From the NCBI GenBank assembly GCA_040755715.1, contig JBFLXN010000058.1, positions 1 through 14,542 on the forward strand: a stretch of 14,542 nt of DNA. Reading direction: 5' to 3'. The stretch is from JBFLXN01 sp040755715 [NCBI: Candidatus Edwardsbacteria bacterium]. GTDB lineage: Bacteria; Edwardsbacteria; AC1; JBFLXN01. The first letter of the stretch is position 1; the number at the start of each line of letters is the position of its first letter. The notes under the pieces are model-generated. The model ran no database searches and was not told the origin of the DNA. It saw only the letters and a program-made list of their open reading frames with translations. Of this stretch, positions 1-5,850 are shown in pieces. The translations under genes and the position numbers were made by a program.

Positions 1-117
1 AATTTATCGTTCTCGCAAAGGAAAAAGAAAATAAGAATAGAAAATGTCAAAGAGCAAAAACTTTGGCTTCCCTTATCAGGAACCAGTTATATTGAAGTCT
101 CTATTTTTCACCAGTAA
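1..117 (+). CDS. Possible 3' end of a gene cut by the window edge
   Basis: Frame 1 is open from the first base to a TAA at 115-117, giving 38 residues that end in alternating hydrophobic and polar residues (SYIEVSIFHQ), as in a beta strand. A second frame is also open for about 30 codons, so the choice is weak. No family is recognisable. If real, this gene converges on the sirtuin gene, leaving about 60 bp between them. Confidence 0.25.
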   Translation, partial: NLSFSQRKKKIRIENVKEQKLWLPLSGTSYIEVSIFHQ

Positions 118-170
118 CTATTATATAGAATTTAATAAACTCTTTTCAAGGAAAATTGCCTTCGGCGAAG

Positions 171-192
171 CACAGATTAGCACAAATTAAAG
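171..192. repeat. Copy of the CACAGATT/CACAAATT dispersed motif at the sirtuin 3' end
   Basis: CACAGATTAGCACAAATTAA is two tandem imperfect copies of an 8-nt core. It resembles the motif at 2242-2264, 5477-5489, 7346-7366 and (inverted) 7492-7512. It encodes the last residues of the sirtuin and supplies its TAA stop. Confidence 0.45.
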
Positions 193-905
193 GAGAGGTG
201 ATTCAGAATTTTGGGTAAGATTTCAGCGGATTTGCCTCTAATTGATATATCTACCAACGGAGTTATGGGTGTAGGTTCAAGATTTATTTCACCGACAAGC
301 GCACCTCTTTCTTTGGCCAAGAGAGGCAAACTAGCAGCGGGGTGAACTATTGCCGAAGTGCCAATAGAGAGAAAGACCTCACAAGACTGCGTTTTGACAA
401 AGGCTTCGTTCAGAACTTCCGAGGACAAAGATTCTCCAAACCAAACGACATCTGGTCTAAGATAAGCACCACATTCACAGCGGGGCGGGATAGAATCAGT
501 CTTTGGAGTCTCTTGATAAATTCGTCCGTCCTTAGAACATTTGTTCCGGAAAATATTTCCGTGTAACTCCACAATCTTCTTGCTCCCAGCCAGCCGATGC
601 AATCCGTCAACATTCTGGGTAACTAGCAGAAATTCGGGGAAGATTTCTTCAAATTGAGCAATGGCTAAATGTCCTGGATTTGGTTTTGCCTGGCGAATAA
701 TTTCTCTTCGCCATTCATACCATTCCCAGACAAGTTTTGGGTCACGGGCGAAGGCTTCGGGTGTGGCTAAATCTTCAGCCCGATAATTCTTCCAGAGTCC
801 ATCTGCCCCACGAAAAGTTGGCACACCACTTTCTGCCGAAATACCAGCGCCAGTGAGAATCACCAAAGAGCGACAGACTTTTAATTTATCAATCAGAAGA
901 TTCAT
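177..905 (-). CDS. Sir2-family NAD-dependent protein deacylase (class III / CobB-like sirtuin)
   Basis: NAD-dependent removal of acyl groups from protein lysines, presumably cytoplasmic. Counting from the ATG at 903-905 the protein has 242 residues, normal for a bacterial sirtuin. Visible motifs are GAGIS (19-23), the TQNVD NAD/substrate motif (96-100), catalytic His115 in ELHGN, and RPDVVWFGE (150-158). Y63-x-x-R66 matches the Tyr/Arg pair that lets class III sirtuins such as SIRT5 and CobB accept succinyl- or malonyl-lysine. The zinc site is incomplete: C123, C143 and C145 are present, but the usual second cysteine is Asp. As I recall, E. coli CobB is similarly irregular. An upstream TTG at 936-938 is also in frame, but it lies in an AT-rich repeat and would add an atypical tail, so I prefer the ATG. 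The last residues and stop lie in a CACAGATT-type repeat. Confidence 0.9.
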   Translation of the reverse strand: MNLLIDKLKVCRSLVILTGAGISAESGVPTFRGADGLWKNYRAEDLATPEAFARDPKLVWEWYEWRREIIRQAKPNPGHLAIAQFEEIFPEFLLVTQNVDGLHRLAGSKKIVELHGNIFRNKCSKDGRIYQETPKTDSIPPRCECGAYLRPDVVWFGESLSSEVLNEAFVKTQSCEVFLSIGTSAIVHPAASLPLLAKERGALVGEINLEPTPITPLVDISIRGKSAEILPKILNHLSFNLC

Positions 906-968
906 CGCAAATTTATCAATGTAAAATGCAAATCTCAAATTTGAAATGATAAATGCTAATTTTGCACT
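906..968. repeat. AT-rich inverted-repeat spacer with TGCAAAAT-like units
   Basis: The spacer between the sirtuin start and the stop of the NYN gene consists of short units such as GTAAAATGCAAATC on one side and their inverted equivalents (GATAAATGCTAATTTTGC) on the other, around a central CAAATTTG palindrome. The same kind of sequence recurs at 5282-5368. It is low complexity, so part of the similarity may be compositional. Confidence 0.4.
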
Positions 969-1511
969 TTAAAATGATTTCTTTATGCTCTCGGTGAATT
1001 TTGTGGTTGCTTCTTTCTCAGAAACTTCACTAAATCGTTTCAACCAATAGTTGACTTCTTCTTCACTGATAATTTCTTCTTTGGTATGAGGGGTCGGTTC
1101 TCTTAACAAAAGTTTCTCTTTAAGAATTCTTTCAAATGCTTTAGCCCTGATAGTCTCAAGATAGTGTGCTTTGGCTAAGTCAATTATTTCTTTATCTGAG
1201 GAAACAATCGCCGCTTGTCCTGGTCTGATTTTCTTCATCAGTCGGGCAATAAGACAGTCAGCACTTTCCGGTTGACGAGAGTAAAGAACTCTTATTCCAC
1301 CAGAGATTTCTTCTGCTATTTCTCCTCTTTCTGTTCCGTCAAAGACTATGGTGACCTTCGCTCGTGTCTTCGCTTTGTATCGCCTGAGAAGCTCAATCAG
1401 ACCCTGGCGGGCTTTCGAAAAATCCTTTAAGGCTAAAGGACGCAGTTCTTCTACGGCAAAGATAAGATTATATCCATCAATGATTATTTCTTGAGGAAGA
1501 TTTTTAGGCAT
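969..1511 (-). CDS. YacP-like NYN/PIN-fold ribonuclease
   Basis: The NYN domain is a PIN-like metal-dependent nuclease fold. The B. subtilis relative YacP (Rae1) is a ribosome-associated mRNA endonuclease. From the ATG at 1509-1511 the product has 180 residues, about the family length. Seen in the sequence: D12 in the hallmark IIIDGYNLIF, D58 in VFDGT, D85 in SADCLIA, and D106/D111 in VSSDKEIIDLA, the acidic residues expected around a metal site. The C-terminal third is predicted helical and charged. A TTG two codons upstream is possible, but ATG is preferred. No Shine-Dalgarno sequence is visible because a 9-nt repeat array begins 9 bp upstream. Only that array separates it from the upstream queC, so it may share the queC message. 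Substrate unknown. Confidence 0.85.
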   Translation of the reverse strand: MPKNLPQEIIIDGYNLIFAVEELRPLALKDFSKARQGLIELLRRYKAKTRAKVTIVFDGTERGEIAEEISGGIRVLYSRQPESADCLIARLMKKIRPGQAAIVSSDKEIIDLAKAHYLETIRAKAFERILKEKLLLREPTPHTKEEIISEEEVNYWLKRFSEVSEKEATTKFTESIKKSF

Positions 1512-1519
1512 AAGCAAAG

Positions 1520-1582
1520 TTTGTCGGGTTTATTGGGTTTGTTGGGTTTGTTGGGTTAAACTCAACAAACTGAGTAAACTCA
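1520..1582. repeat. Head-to-head nonamer array (seven exact 9-nt units)
   Basis: Four direct units (TTTGTCGGG, TTTATTGGG, TTTGTTGGG, TTTGTTGGG; 1520-1555) are followed without a gap by three units of inverted sense (TTAAACTCA, ACAAACTGA, GTAAACTCA; 1556-1582), whose complement reads TTTGTTGAG-like. The array can therefore fold into a hairpin. The queC TGA stop (1580-1582) is the end of the last unit. Confidence 0.8.
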
Positions 1583-2248
1583 AGAGATGGGGTCTTTTAC
1601 CCCGGCTTCTTGAAATCCTTTCAATCGCAAAAGACAACTCTCACAAATTCCACAGGGAACTTTGTTGTTTTGATAGCACGACCAGGTCAAATGAAGTGGT
1701 GCCTTTAACTTCAGTCCTTTCTGGACAATCTTGCTTTTTTTTATTTTAATCAGCGGGGTTACCACGCTAATTTTCGTTTCTGGTTTTGTCCCTACTACAA
1801 TGAGTTTGTTGAAGGCTTGATAAAACTTCTTTCGGCAGTCGGGATAGCCTGAAGAATCTTCTTCCACTGCACCAATAAATATTTTGCTTGCCCCAACTAC
1901 CTCGGCCCAAGAGACAGCCACAGATAGTAAATAGGCATTGCGAAAGGGGACATAGGTATTTGGAATTATCCCTTTTTTGAATCTTGCAGGAGGAACGGGA
2001 ATTTTTTCATCAGTTAAACTTGAACCACCAATTTGAGAAAAAAAATTGGCATCAACTATTAGTCTATGCTTTACTTTATAGAAATCAGCGATTTGGTGGA
2101 AGGCTTTTAATTCTCTCTTTTCGGTGCGTTGTCTGTAATTGATATGAAGAAAGGCTAAAGAATATTTTTGTGCGGCGATGGCTGCGGTTACACAACTATC
2201 TAAACCACCACTAACTAAAACCACCGCCAATTCCTTAATTTTAGCCAC
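1580..2248 (-). CDS. queC: 7-cyano-7-deazaguanine synthase
   Basis: QueC converts 7-carboxy-7-deazaguanine to preQ0 using ATP and ammonia, a step of queuosine (and other deazaguanine) synthesis. Starting at the GTG at 2246-2248 gives 222 residues, the normal QueC length. Seen: PP-loop SGGLDS (13-18), PFRNAYLLSVA (101-111), a GAVEEDSSGYPDCR segment typical of QueC, and a zinc site C191, C199, C202, C205. The frame stays open 83 codons further upstream, but that stretch is repeat-derived, has no QueC similarity, and its reverse complement encodes nothing convincing. The GTG start lies in a TAGCCACAGATTT repeat, and no ribosome-binding site is evident. queE is directly upstream in the same direction, the next-but-one step of the same pathway. 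queD and folE are not in the window. Confidence 0.92.
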   Translation of the reverse strand: MAKIKELAVVLVSGGLDSCVTAAIAAQKYSLAFLHINYRQRTEKRELKAFHQIADFYKVKHRLIVDANFFSQIGGSSLTDEKIPVPPARFKKGIIPNTYVPFRNAYLLSVAVSWAEVVGASKIFIGAVEEDSSGYPDCRKKFYQAFNKLIVVGTKPETKISVVTPLIKIKKSKIVQKGLKLKAPLHLTWSCYQNNKVPCGICESCLLRLKGFQEAGVKDPIS

Positions 2249-2415
2249 AGATTTACACGGATTGAGAAATGCGTTGATACGGTGATATGTAGATATAGTA
2301 ATGCGAGATCTGATGTTCTTTTCCCTTTCGGTATCACCATTTTTGCATATAAGCCTACCATCGTTCTTTCTGTATTTATCCGTGTTCACCCCGCACCTAT
2401 GCATGGGTGCGGGGT
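2242..2415. repeat. Composite repeat element between queE and queC, with a terminal GC hairpin
   Basis: Reading the plus strand, TAGCCACAGATTTACACGG begins at 2242, and an imperfect inverted counterpart (CTGTATTTATCCGTG) lies at 2370-2384. Next to it is a strong inverted repeat: ACCCCGCACC (2388-2397), 8-nt loop, GGTGCGGGGT (2406-2415). The element separates queE from queC, genes that are usually adjacent or overlapping, so it looks like a later insertion. A similar layout occurs at 7346-7512. Confidence 0.55.
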
Positions 2416-2435
2416 TCATCAGTGGCTTACCATTT

Positions 2436-3071
2436 TTAGACATTTTTCTTTCTCGTCCCCCAGATGTATTTTTGAATTTGCAATTGGAGTCTGACATTCA
2501 GGTTGTCTTCTAAAATCCAATCGGCTAACTTTTGAGGATGAAGTCTTCCAAAGACCGGAGCAAACAGCACAGTTGCTGTTTTTACCAAAGACCTTTCTTC
2601 TATCACTTTTCTTGCCCATTCGTAATCCTCTTGGGTAGCCATCACGAATTTGATTTGGTCTTTGGGGGTAATCTTTTTGAGATTTCGCCAGAAGATTTTA
2701 TCATTCATTCCACTGGAAGGGCATTTGAGGTCAATAATTTTGACCACAGAAGAATCCACCCTCTCCACATTAAGACTCCCGTTTGTCTCCAGAAGAATTT
2801 TGTATTTACTCTGCTTAAGAAATTCTATGAGCTCGTAGATTTCCTCTTGAAGGAGTGGTTCACCGCCAGTAATTTCAATCAGAGGACAATCAAAATTTTT
2901 TATTTTATTGACAATACTACCTAACGGAATTTCTTTCCATTTTTTATAGGCATATTTTGTATCACAGTAAGTGCAACGGAGATTACATTCACCAACTCTA
3001 ACAAAAATACAGGGAAGTCCGGCATAGGTTGACTCCCCCTGAATGCTTTTGAAGATAGAGTTTATTTTCAT
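2436..3071 (-). CDS. queE: 7-carboxy-7-deazaguanine synthase (radical SAM)
   Basis: QueE rearranges 6-carboxy-tetrahydropterin to 7-carboxy-7-deazaguanine, the radical-SAM step before QueC. The 211-residue product starts MKINSIFKSIQGES, the typical QueE opening, followed by the 4Fe-4S motif C29-x3-C33-x2-C36 (CNLRCTYC), ITGGEPLLQ (67-75, the SAM-contacting GGEP motif) and LLETNGS. The C-terminal part (FAPVFGRLHPQKLADWIL, then NVRLQLQIQKYIWG) matches the usual HPQ...RLQ..H/K.IWG ending. The ATG overlaps the TAA stop of the preceding MNT gene as TAATG, implying translational coupling. There is no separate strong Shine-Dalgarno. Confidence 0.95.
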   Translation of the reverse strand: MKINSIFKSIQGESTYAGLPCIFVRVGECNLRCTYCDTKYAYKKWKEIPLGSIVNKIKNFDCPLIEITGGEPLLQEEIYELIEFLKQSKYKILLETNGSLNVERVDSSVVKIIDLKCPSSGMNDKIFWRNLKKITPKDQIKFVMATQEDYEWARKVIEERSLVKTATVLFAPVFGRLHPQKLADWILEDNLNVRLQLQIQKYIWGTRKKNV

Positions 3072-3394
3072 TAGTAACCCTTTATTTCTACTCCTTTGGT
3101 TCTTATTTCGTAAATTAGCGGAAGCCAGGTATCTTCTTCATAGGACTTTAATGAAATCGGAATGGGTTCTATTCTCGGATCAACATCACCGGCTATTCTA
3201 AAAAGTGTCATACCTTCTTCGGTGCGATCCTTACCAAAATCTCGCGAAATAACAGCGACATCTATATCACTTTCGCCTCTCGGATTACCTCTCACATAGG
3301 ACCCATAAAGGATGATTTTATCAATTCTGATTCCTTTTCTTTTCAATATATCTACAAATTTCTTGACTTTTTTAATAACTGATTCTTCAACCAT
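3071..3394 (-). CDS. MNT-type minimal nucleotidyltransferase (antitoxin-like)
   Basis: A 107-residue single-domain nucleotidyltransferase of the polymerase-beta fold. Seen: the G31-S32 helix-turn motif in ILYGSYVRG, metal-binding D43 and D45 in ESDIDVAVIS, and a plausible third carboxylate E76 in RIEPIPIS. In characterised HEPN-MNT pairs the MNT protein neutralises the HEPN toxin, sometimes by attaching AMP to it. The intact catalytic residues suggest an active enzyme. The ATG at 3392-3394 has an AAAGGAG sequence 8 nt upstream that lies inside the HEPN gene, supporting this start and the 43-bp overlap. Its TAA touches the queE ATG, so this antitoxin-like gene sits between a toxin-like gene and a biosynthetic gene. 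Confidence 0.9.
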   Translation of the reverse strand: MVEESVIKKVKKFVDILKRKGIRIDKIILYGSYVRGNPRGESDIDVAVISRDFGKDRTEEGMTLFRIAGDVDPRIEPIPISLKSYEEDTWLPLIYEIRTKGVEIKGY

Positions 3395-3765
3395 TGAAAA
3401 ATCTCCTTTATCTCAGTTAATCTCTCCTTAGTATACTTCTTGGTGCACTTCCTGTAAAAAGCCTTCTGAGCTTCGGGATATCTTGTCTCAAAATAGAATT
3501 CCATAAATTCTCTTAATTTAATAATGGTGTTAGGGGGAATAGCAGTTCCACATCCCTCAGCTAAAAATGGCAGAGAATGCGTAATTGGCGCATGGGCTTT
3601 TCTGTTTTTAACCCACATTGCTTTCAGTAATTTTTCCAGAGCAAGGTGCCCCATAAATAGTGCGTAAGGATACTTAGTGGTTTGAAACATCGCTTCTGCC
3701 ACACCTAGATCATATTCGGCGCCTTCCAACCAATAATTTACTGTTTTTTCTCCATCAAACTCCAT
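3352..3765 (-). CDS. HEPN-domain protein (toxin-like partner of the MNT protein)
   Basis: A 137-residue, mostly helical protein of the COG2250 type. Seen: a KYPYALFMGHLALEKLLKA core (31-49), a THSLPFLAE segment (62-70), and FYFETRYPEAQ (90-100), the conserved RYP region. HEPN proteins of toxin-antitoxin pairs are often RNases with an R-x4-6-H motif. I see no clear example of that here, so nuclease activity is uncertain. ATG at 3763-3765 follows TTGGAG at a good distance. The gene runs 43 bp into the MNT gene, the usual two-gene arrangement. As an alternative, HEPN/MNT pairs may serve as housekeeping or defence-associated modules rather than true toxins. Confidence 0.87.
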   Translation of the reverse strand: MEFDGEKTVNYWLEGAEYDLGVAEAMFQTTKYPYALFMGHLALEKLLKAMWVKNRKAHAPITHSLPFLAEGCGTAIPPNTIIKLREFMEFYFETRYPEAQKAFYRKCTKKYTKERLTEIKEIFQWLKNQLLKKSRNL

Positions 3766-3812
3766 CTTAAAACTCCAATTGCTTGAAGGCAGGTTTGGGA
3801 AAGATACGGATT

Positions 3813-5048
3813 TTAAATTCGACTTGACAGTGAAATCTTTAATCCCTTGAAAGCCGGCTCATACCGGCAAATCCCACCGGAACAAACCAATCCACCTCGC
3901 TCTGAACTATATCTGACTCTTAATTGATGTTTCTCACTTAAATCCCAGCCTATTTCCAGACCAAACCACTGACTTTTATTTTCATATTCGGGTATTGATT
4001 TAGAAGAAAACTCACCAGAAAGCGAAATGATATACCAGGAATGAAAATTCAGAGAGAAAAGTAATGGTAGAAAATGATAATCGAGTTTAGAAGTCAGATA
4101 ATTCATCTGGTAATACTGATAGCCGACTTCTCCAGAAGCACTATTATTTTTCGGCAAAGGAAGAGAGAATCTAATTTGGGGACCTAAAAATTGCTTTTTT
4201 TCTATACCGGCTTCTAATTTTTTTTCCTGCTGAAACAAAAAGGTTAATTCGCCGAATCCACCATTTAAGAATTCTTTTTTCGTCTCCAGATGAATCTCAC
4301 TGAGTTTCTGTCCTCCCTTTTTTGAAGAATTTAGACTGGCGTTAACTAAGAAAGACCAAGCGGAAAGAGGAGAAAAGGTAGTTTCAATTTGTCCACCATA
4401 TTCATCTTTTCCATTATTAACCAATCTTTCACTGCGATTACAGGTTGGCGGGGCATTATACTTAAAGTCAAAATTTCTATAATTCTTTATTTCTAAAAGG
4501 AAGCCAAAACCTGGTAAGGAAAAATTGATTGATTGATAAAATGCCTTTCCCTTTAAGTTATCTGTGCCAATCCAGCCCCAGAGGGGGTCCAATTTGCCCC
4601 AGGTGAAACGGCGGGCGTAATTTTGGTAAATCTCAAAGTCCAAAAGAGATATTTTATTATTTATTTCAAATAATTCTTCAACTGGCTTGCTCCAGGAAGG
4701 GTCGTTGACATTTCCGGTGGCGACGAGGCGTAAATAACTTCCACCGAGATTATAATTTTGAGAAAGATTTACTTTCACTTCCAATCCGCAAAATAGGTCC
4801 TCTCTCTGATTGCTCCAATCCTTGTTTGGTTTACCTGCCAGGGCAGTTCCTTCAAGGTCTCTCCAGAGACCTATGATTTTGCCTCCTTCAAAATCTCGGT
4901 CCAGGTGAATTCTTTGGTCTTCAAAGGTTCGTAGGACCAGACCACTGCCAAAGGTCGCATAGCAATTTCCCACTCTGGCTTCAAAATTATTTCTCTGATA
5001 TTCAAAAAATCTTTTGTTAATTCCGGTGAAAGTCAGTGTATCTTCCAT
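3813..5048 (-). CDS. DUF6029-like beta-barrel protein, apparently missing its N-terminus
   Basis: 411 residues rich in alternating aromatic/polar strands, as in an outer-membrane barrel. It resembles what I know of DUF6029: an early RVGNCYATFGSGLVLRTFED segment (25-44) and a C-terminal RGGLVCSGGICRYEP segment followed by FKGLKISLSSR. DUF6029 proteins I recall carry a signal peptide and roughly 80-100 further residues before the first motif. Here the protein begins MEDTLTFTG with no signal peptide. The frame upstream closes at a TAA after about ten codons, inside a heptamer repeat array, so the 5' end may have been lost. AGGAG stands 3 nt before the ATG and AAGGAG further upstream, so it may still be translated, but export would be impaired. 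Function of the family unknown to me. Confidence 0.7.
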   Translation of the reverse strand: MEDTLTFTGINKRFFEYQRNNFEARVGNCYATFGSGLVLRTFEDQRIHLDRDFEGGKIIGLWRDLEGTALAGKPNKDWSNQREDLFCGLEVKVNLSQNYNLGGSYLRLVATGNVNDPSWSKPVEELFEINNKISLLDFEIYQNYARRFTWGKLDPLWGWIGTDNLKGKAFYQSINFSLPGFGFLLEIKNYRNFDFKYNAPPTCNRSERLVNNGKDEYGGQIETTFSPLSAWSFLVNASLNSSKKGGQKLSEIHLETKKEFLNGGFGELTFLFQQEKKLEAGIEKKQFLGPQIRFSLPLPKNNSASGEVGYQYYQMNYLTSKLDYHFLPLLFSLNFHSWYIISLSGEFSSKSIPEYENKSQWFGLEIGWDLSEKHQLRVRYSSERGGLVCSGGICRYEPAFKGLKISLSSRI

Positions 5049-5066
5049 TTTCTCCTGGTCAATCTC

Positions 5067-5152
5067 CTTACGCTCTTTTTACGCCCAACGCTTTACGCCT
5101 TACGCTTAAAGCGTTTAGCATATAGCGTGTAGCGTCTAGCGTTAAGCGTCTT
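5067..5152. repeat. Head-to-head heptamer array (NNNACGC / GCGTNNN)
   Basis: The left arm holds CTTACGC (5067-5073), TTTACGC (5078-5084), CCAACGC, TTTACGC and CTTACGC (to 5105). After a TTAAA centre come six gapless units on the inverted sense: GCGTTTA, GCATATA, GCGTGTA, GCGTCTA, GCGTTAA, GCGTCTT (5111-5152). The centre itself is a palindrome, ACGCTT-A-AAGCGT (5102-5114). A transcript would fold into a long imperfect hairpin. It fills the space between tRNA-Val and the shortened DUF6029-like gene. Confidence 0.85.
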
Positions 5153-5190
5153 GCAGTTCTTTCGTTGTTTCTCTTCATCACCTCCTTTTC

Positions 5191-5267
5191 TGGTGGGCGG
5201 TATAGGAGTTGAACCTATCACCTCTGGTATGTGAGACCAGCGCTCTAACCAACTGAGCTAACCGCCC
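5191..5267 (-). tRNA. tRNA-Val, anticodon CAC
   Basis: On the minus strand a full cloverleaf is visible: acceptor GGGCGGT paired with ACCGCCC, D arm GCTC...GAGC, anticodon stem CTGGT/ACCAG around loop CTCACAT (anticodon CAC, reads GUG), T arm ATAGG-TTCAACT-CCTAT, discriminator A, and an encoded CCA (5191-5193). It is 77 nt including CCA. It lies 123 bp downstream of tRNA-Arg on the same strand and may be co-transcribed with it. Confidence 0.97.
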
Positions 5268-5281
5268 GTATATGTAAACCT

Positions 5282-5368
5282 CAATGAAAAATGAAAATAT
5301 CAAAATGCAAATGGCAAAATTTAATAACCGTTTCAACGATTTACTCTCTTCATTTTGCATTTTTCAAT
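5282..5368. repeat. AT-rich inverted array between the two tRNA genes
   Basis: TGAAAAATGAAAATATC and AAATGCAAATGGCAAAA units (5282-5322) are mirrored by TTCATTTTGCATTTTTCA (5349-5366), the inverse complement of the same unit type. A small perfect hairpin AGCCGC-GAG-GCGGCT follows (5369-5383), just downstream of tRNA-Arg. The hairpin lacks a T-run, so it is not a clear terminator. The sequence resembles the spacer at 906-968. Confidence 0.5.
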
Positions 5369-5390
5369 AGCCGCGAGGCGGCTTAAAGTG

Positions 5391-5464
5391 CACCCTCGGC
5401 CCGACTTGAACGGGCAACCTTTGGATTCGAAGTCCACCGCTCTATCCGATTGAGCTACGAGGGC
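5391..5464 (-). tRNA. tRNA-Arg, anticodon TCG
   Basis: The minus strand shows acceptor GCCCTCG paired with CGAGGGT (closing pair G-U), D arm GCTC...GAGC, anticodon stem TGGA/TCCA around loop CTTCGAA (anticodon TCG, Arg CGN), T arm GCCCG-TTCAAGT-CGGGC, and discriminator G. The 3' CCA is not encoded (GCA follows), unlike the neighbouring tRNA-Val, so it would need CCA addition. Confidence 0.95.
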
Positions 5465-5476
5465 AAAACAAGATAT

Positions 5477-5649
5477 TAGCCACAGATTTCAAAACGGTTA
5501 TCAGTCCCGATTTCATCGGGAAGATTATCAGGTAGTGGATATCAGGGTATCAGAATATCAGGTTGATTCCCCCCCTTAGGCAAGCCGCCGGTTTTTCCTG
5601 ATGCCCTGATTTCCTAATAACCTTTACCCTGATATCCTAATAGACTGAT
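5477..5649. repeat. Head-to-head octamer array (NNNTATCA / NNCCTGAT) with a CCCGAT hairpin
   Basis: This is most of the 330-bp gene-free stretch before the first regulator. TAGCCACAGATTT (5477-5489) is followed by a hairpin TCCCGAT-TTC-ATCGGGA (5505-5521). Then come consecutive 8-nt units GGATATCA, GGGTATCA, GAATATCA (5537-5560), a C-rich middle, and an inverted set TTCCTGAT, GCCCTGAT, TTCCTAAT, AACCTTTA, CCCTGAT, ATCCTAAT, AGACTGAT (5595-5649). The two halves are complementary in sense. No reading frame in the stretch looks coding. Confidence 0.75.
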
Positions 5650-5794
5650 ATACGCATTTGACTTTCTGTAAGTCCAGTGTGCTTCTGTGACTTTATTCAA
5701 TTTCCAAAGCGAGAACTTTGTCTAAGGTCTAGTAAAAATTATAACTCTTTTATTGAAAAATGTCAAGGGAAATTTAAAACCACAGAAATTTTTG

Positions 5795-5823
5795 TTGACA
5801 AAGGTCCAGATTTTTGATACAAT
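5795..5823 (+). promoter_or_regulatory. Sigma70-type promoter of the first Fur-family gene
   Basis: TTGACA at 5795-5800, a 17-bp spacer and TACAAT at 5818-5823: a perfect -35 and a five-of-six -10. The expected start of transcription, near 5830, falls inside the adjoining palindrome, leaving a leader of only about 20 nt without a Shine-Dalgarno sequence. Confidence 0.85.
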
Positions 5824-5848
5824 ATTATTGCAAAAGATTTGCAATAAT
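5824..5848 (+). promoter_or_regulatory. 25-bp perfect palindromic operator, Nur-box-like
   Basis: Arms ATTATTGCAAA (5824-5834) and TTTGCAATAAT (5838-5848) flank a 3-nt centre with no mismatch. Within it is TTGCAA (5828-5833), 5 nt, TTGCAA (5839-5844), the spacing I recall for the binding site of Streptomyces Nur, a nickel-sensing Fur-family protein. It begins just after the -10 box and ends 2 nt before the start codon, so a bound repressor would block initiation. Autoregulation by the downstream gene is the simplest reading. Confidence 0.85.
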
Positions 5849-5850
5849 TT

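Noticed and set aside
2249-2497. N-terminal extension of queC (83 codons)
   Set aside because: It is repeat and hairpin sequence with no QueC similarity, and it overlaps the 3' end of queE; the GTG at 2246-2248 gives the normal length.
2282-2513. Plus-strand open frames opposite queE/queC
   Set aside because: They are translations of the repeat element and of the queE complement, with no recognisable motif or ribosome-binding site.
5178-5360. 60-residue minus-strand open frame containing GRLAQLVRALVSHTRGDRF
   Set aside because: It is the translated tRNA-Val gene on the same strand, a well-known spurious protein; the cloverleaf explains the sequence.
5067-5649. CRISPR array
   Set aside because: Units are 7-8 nt, without spacers and in head-to-head orientation; no cas genes are present.
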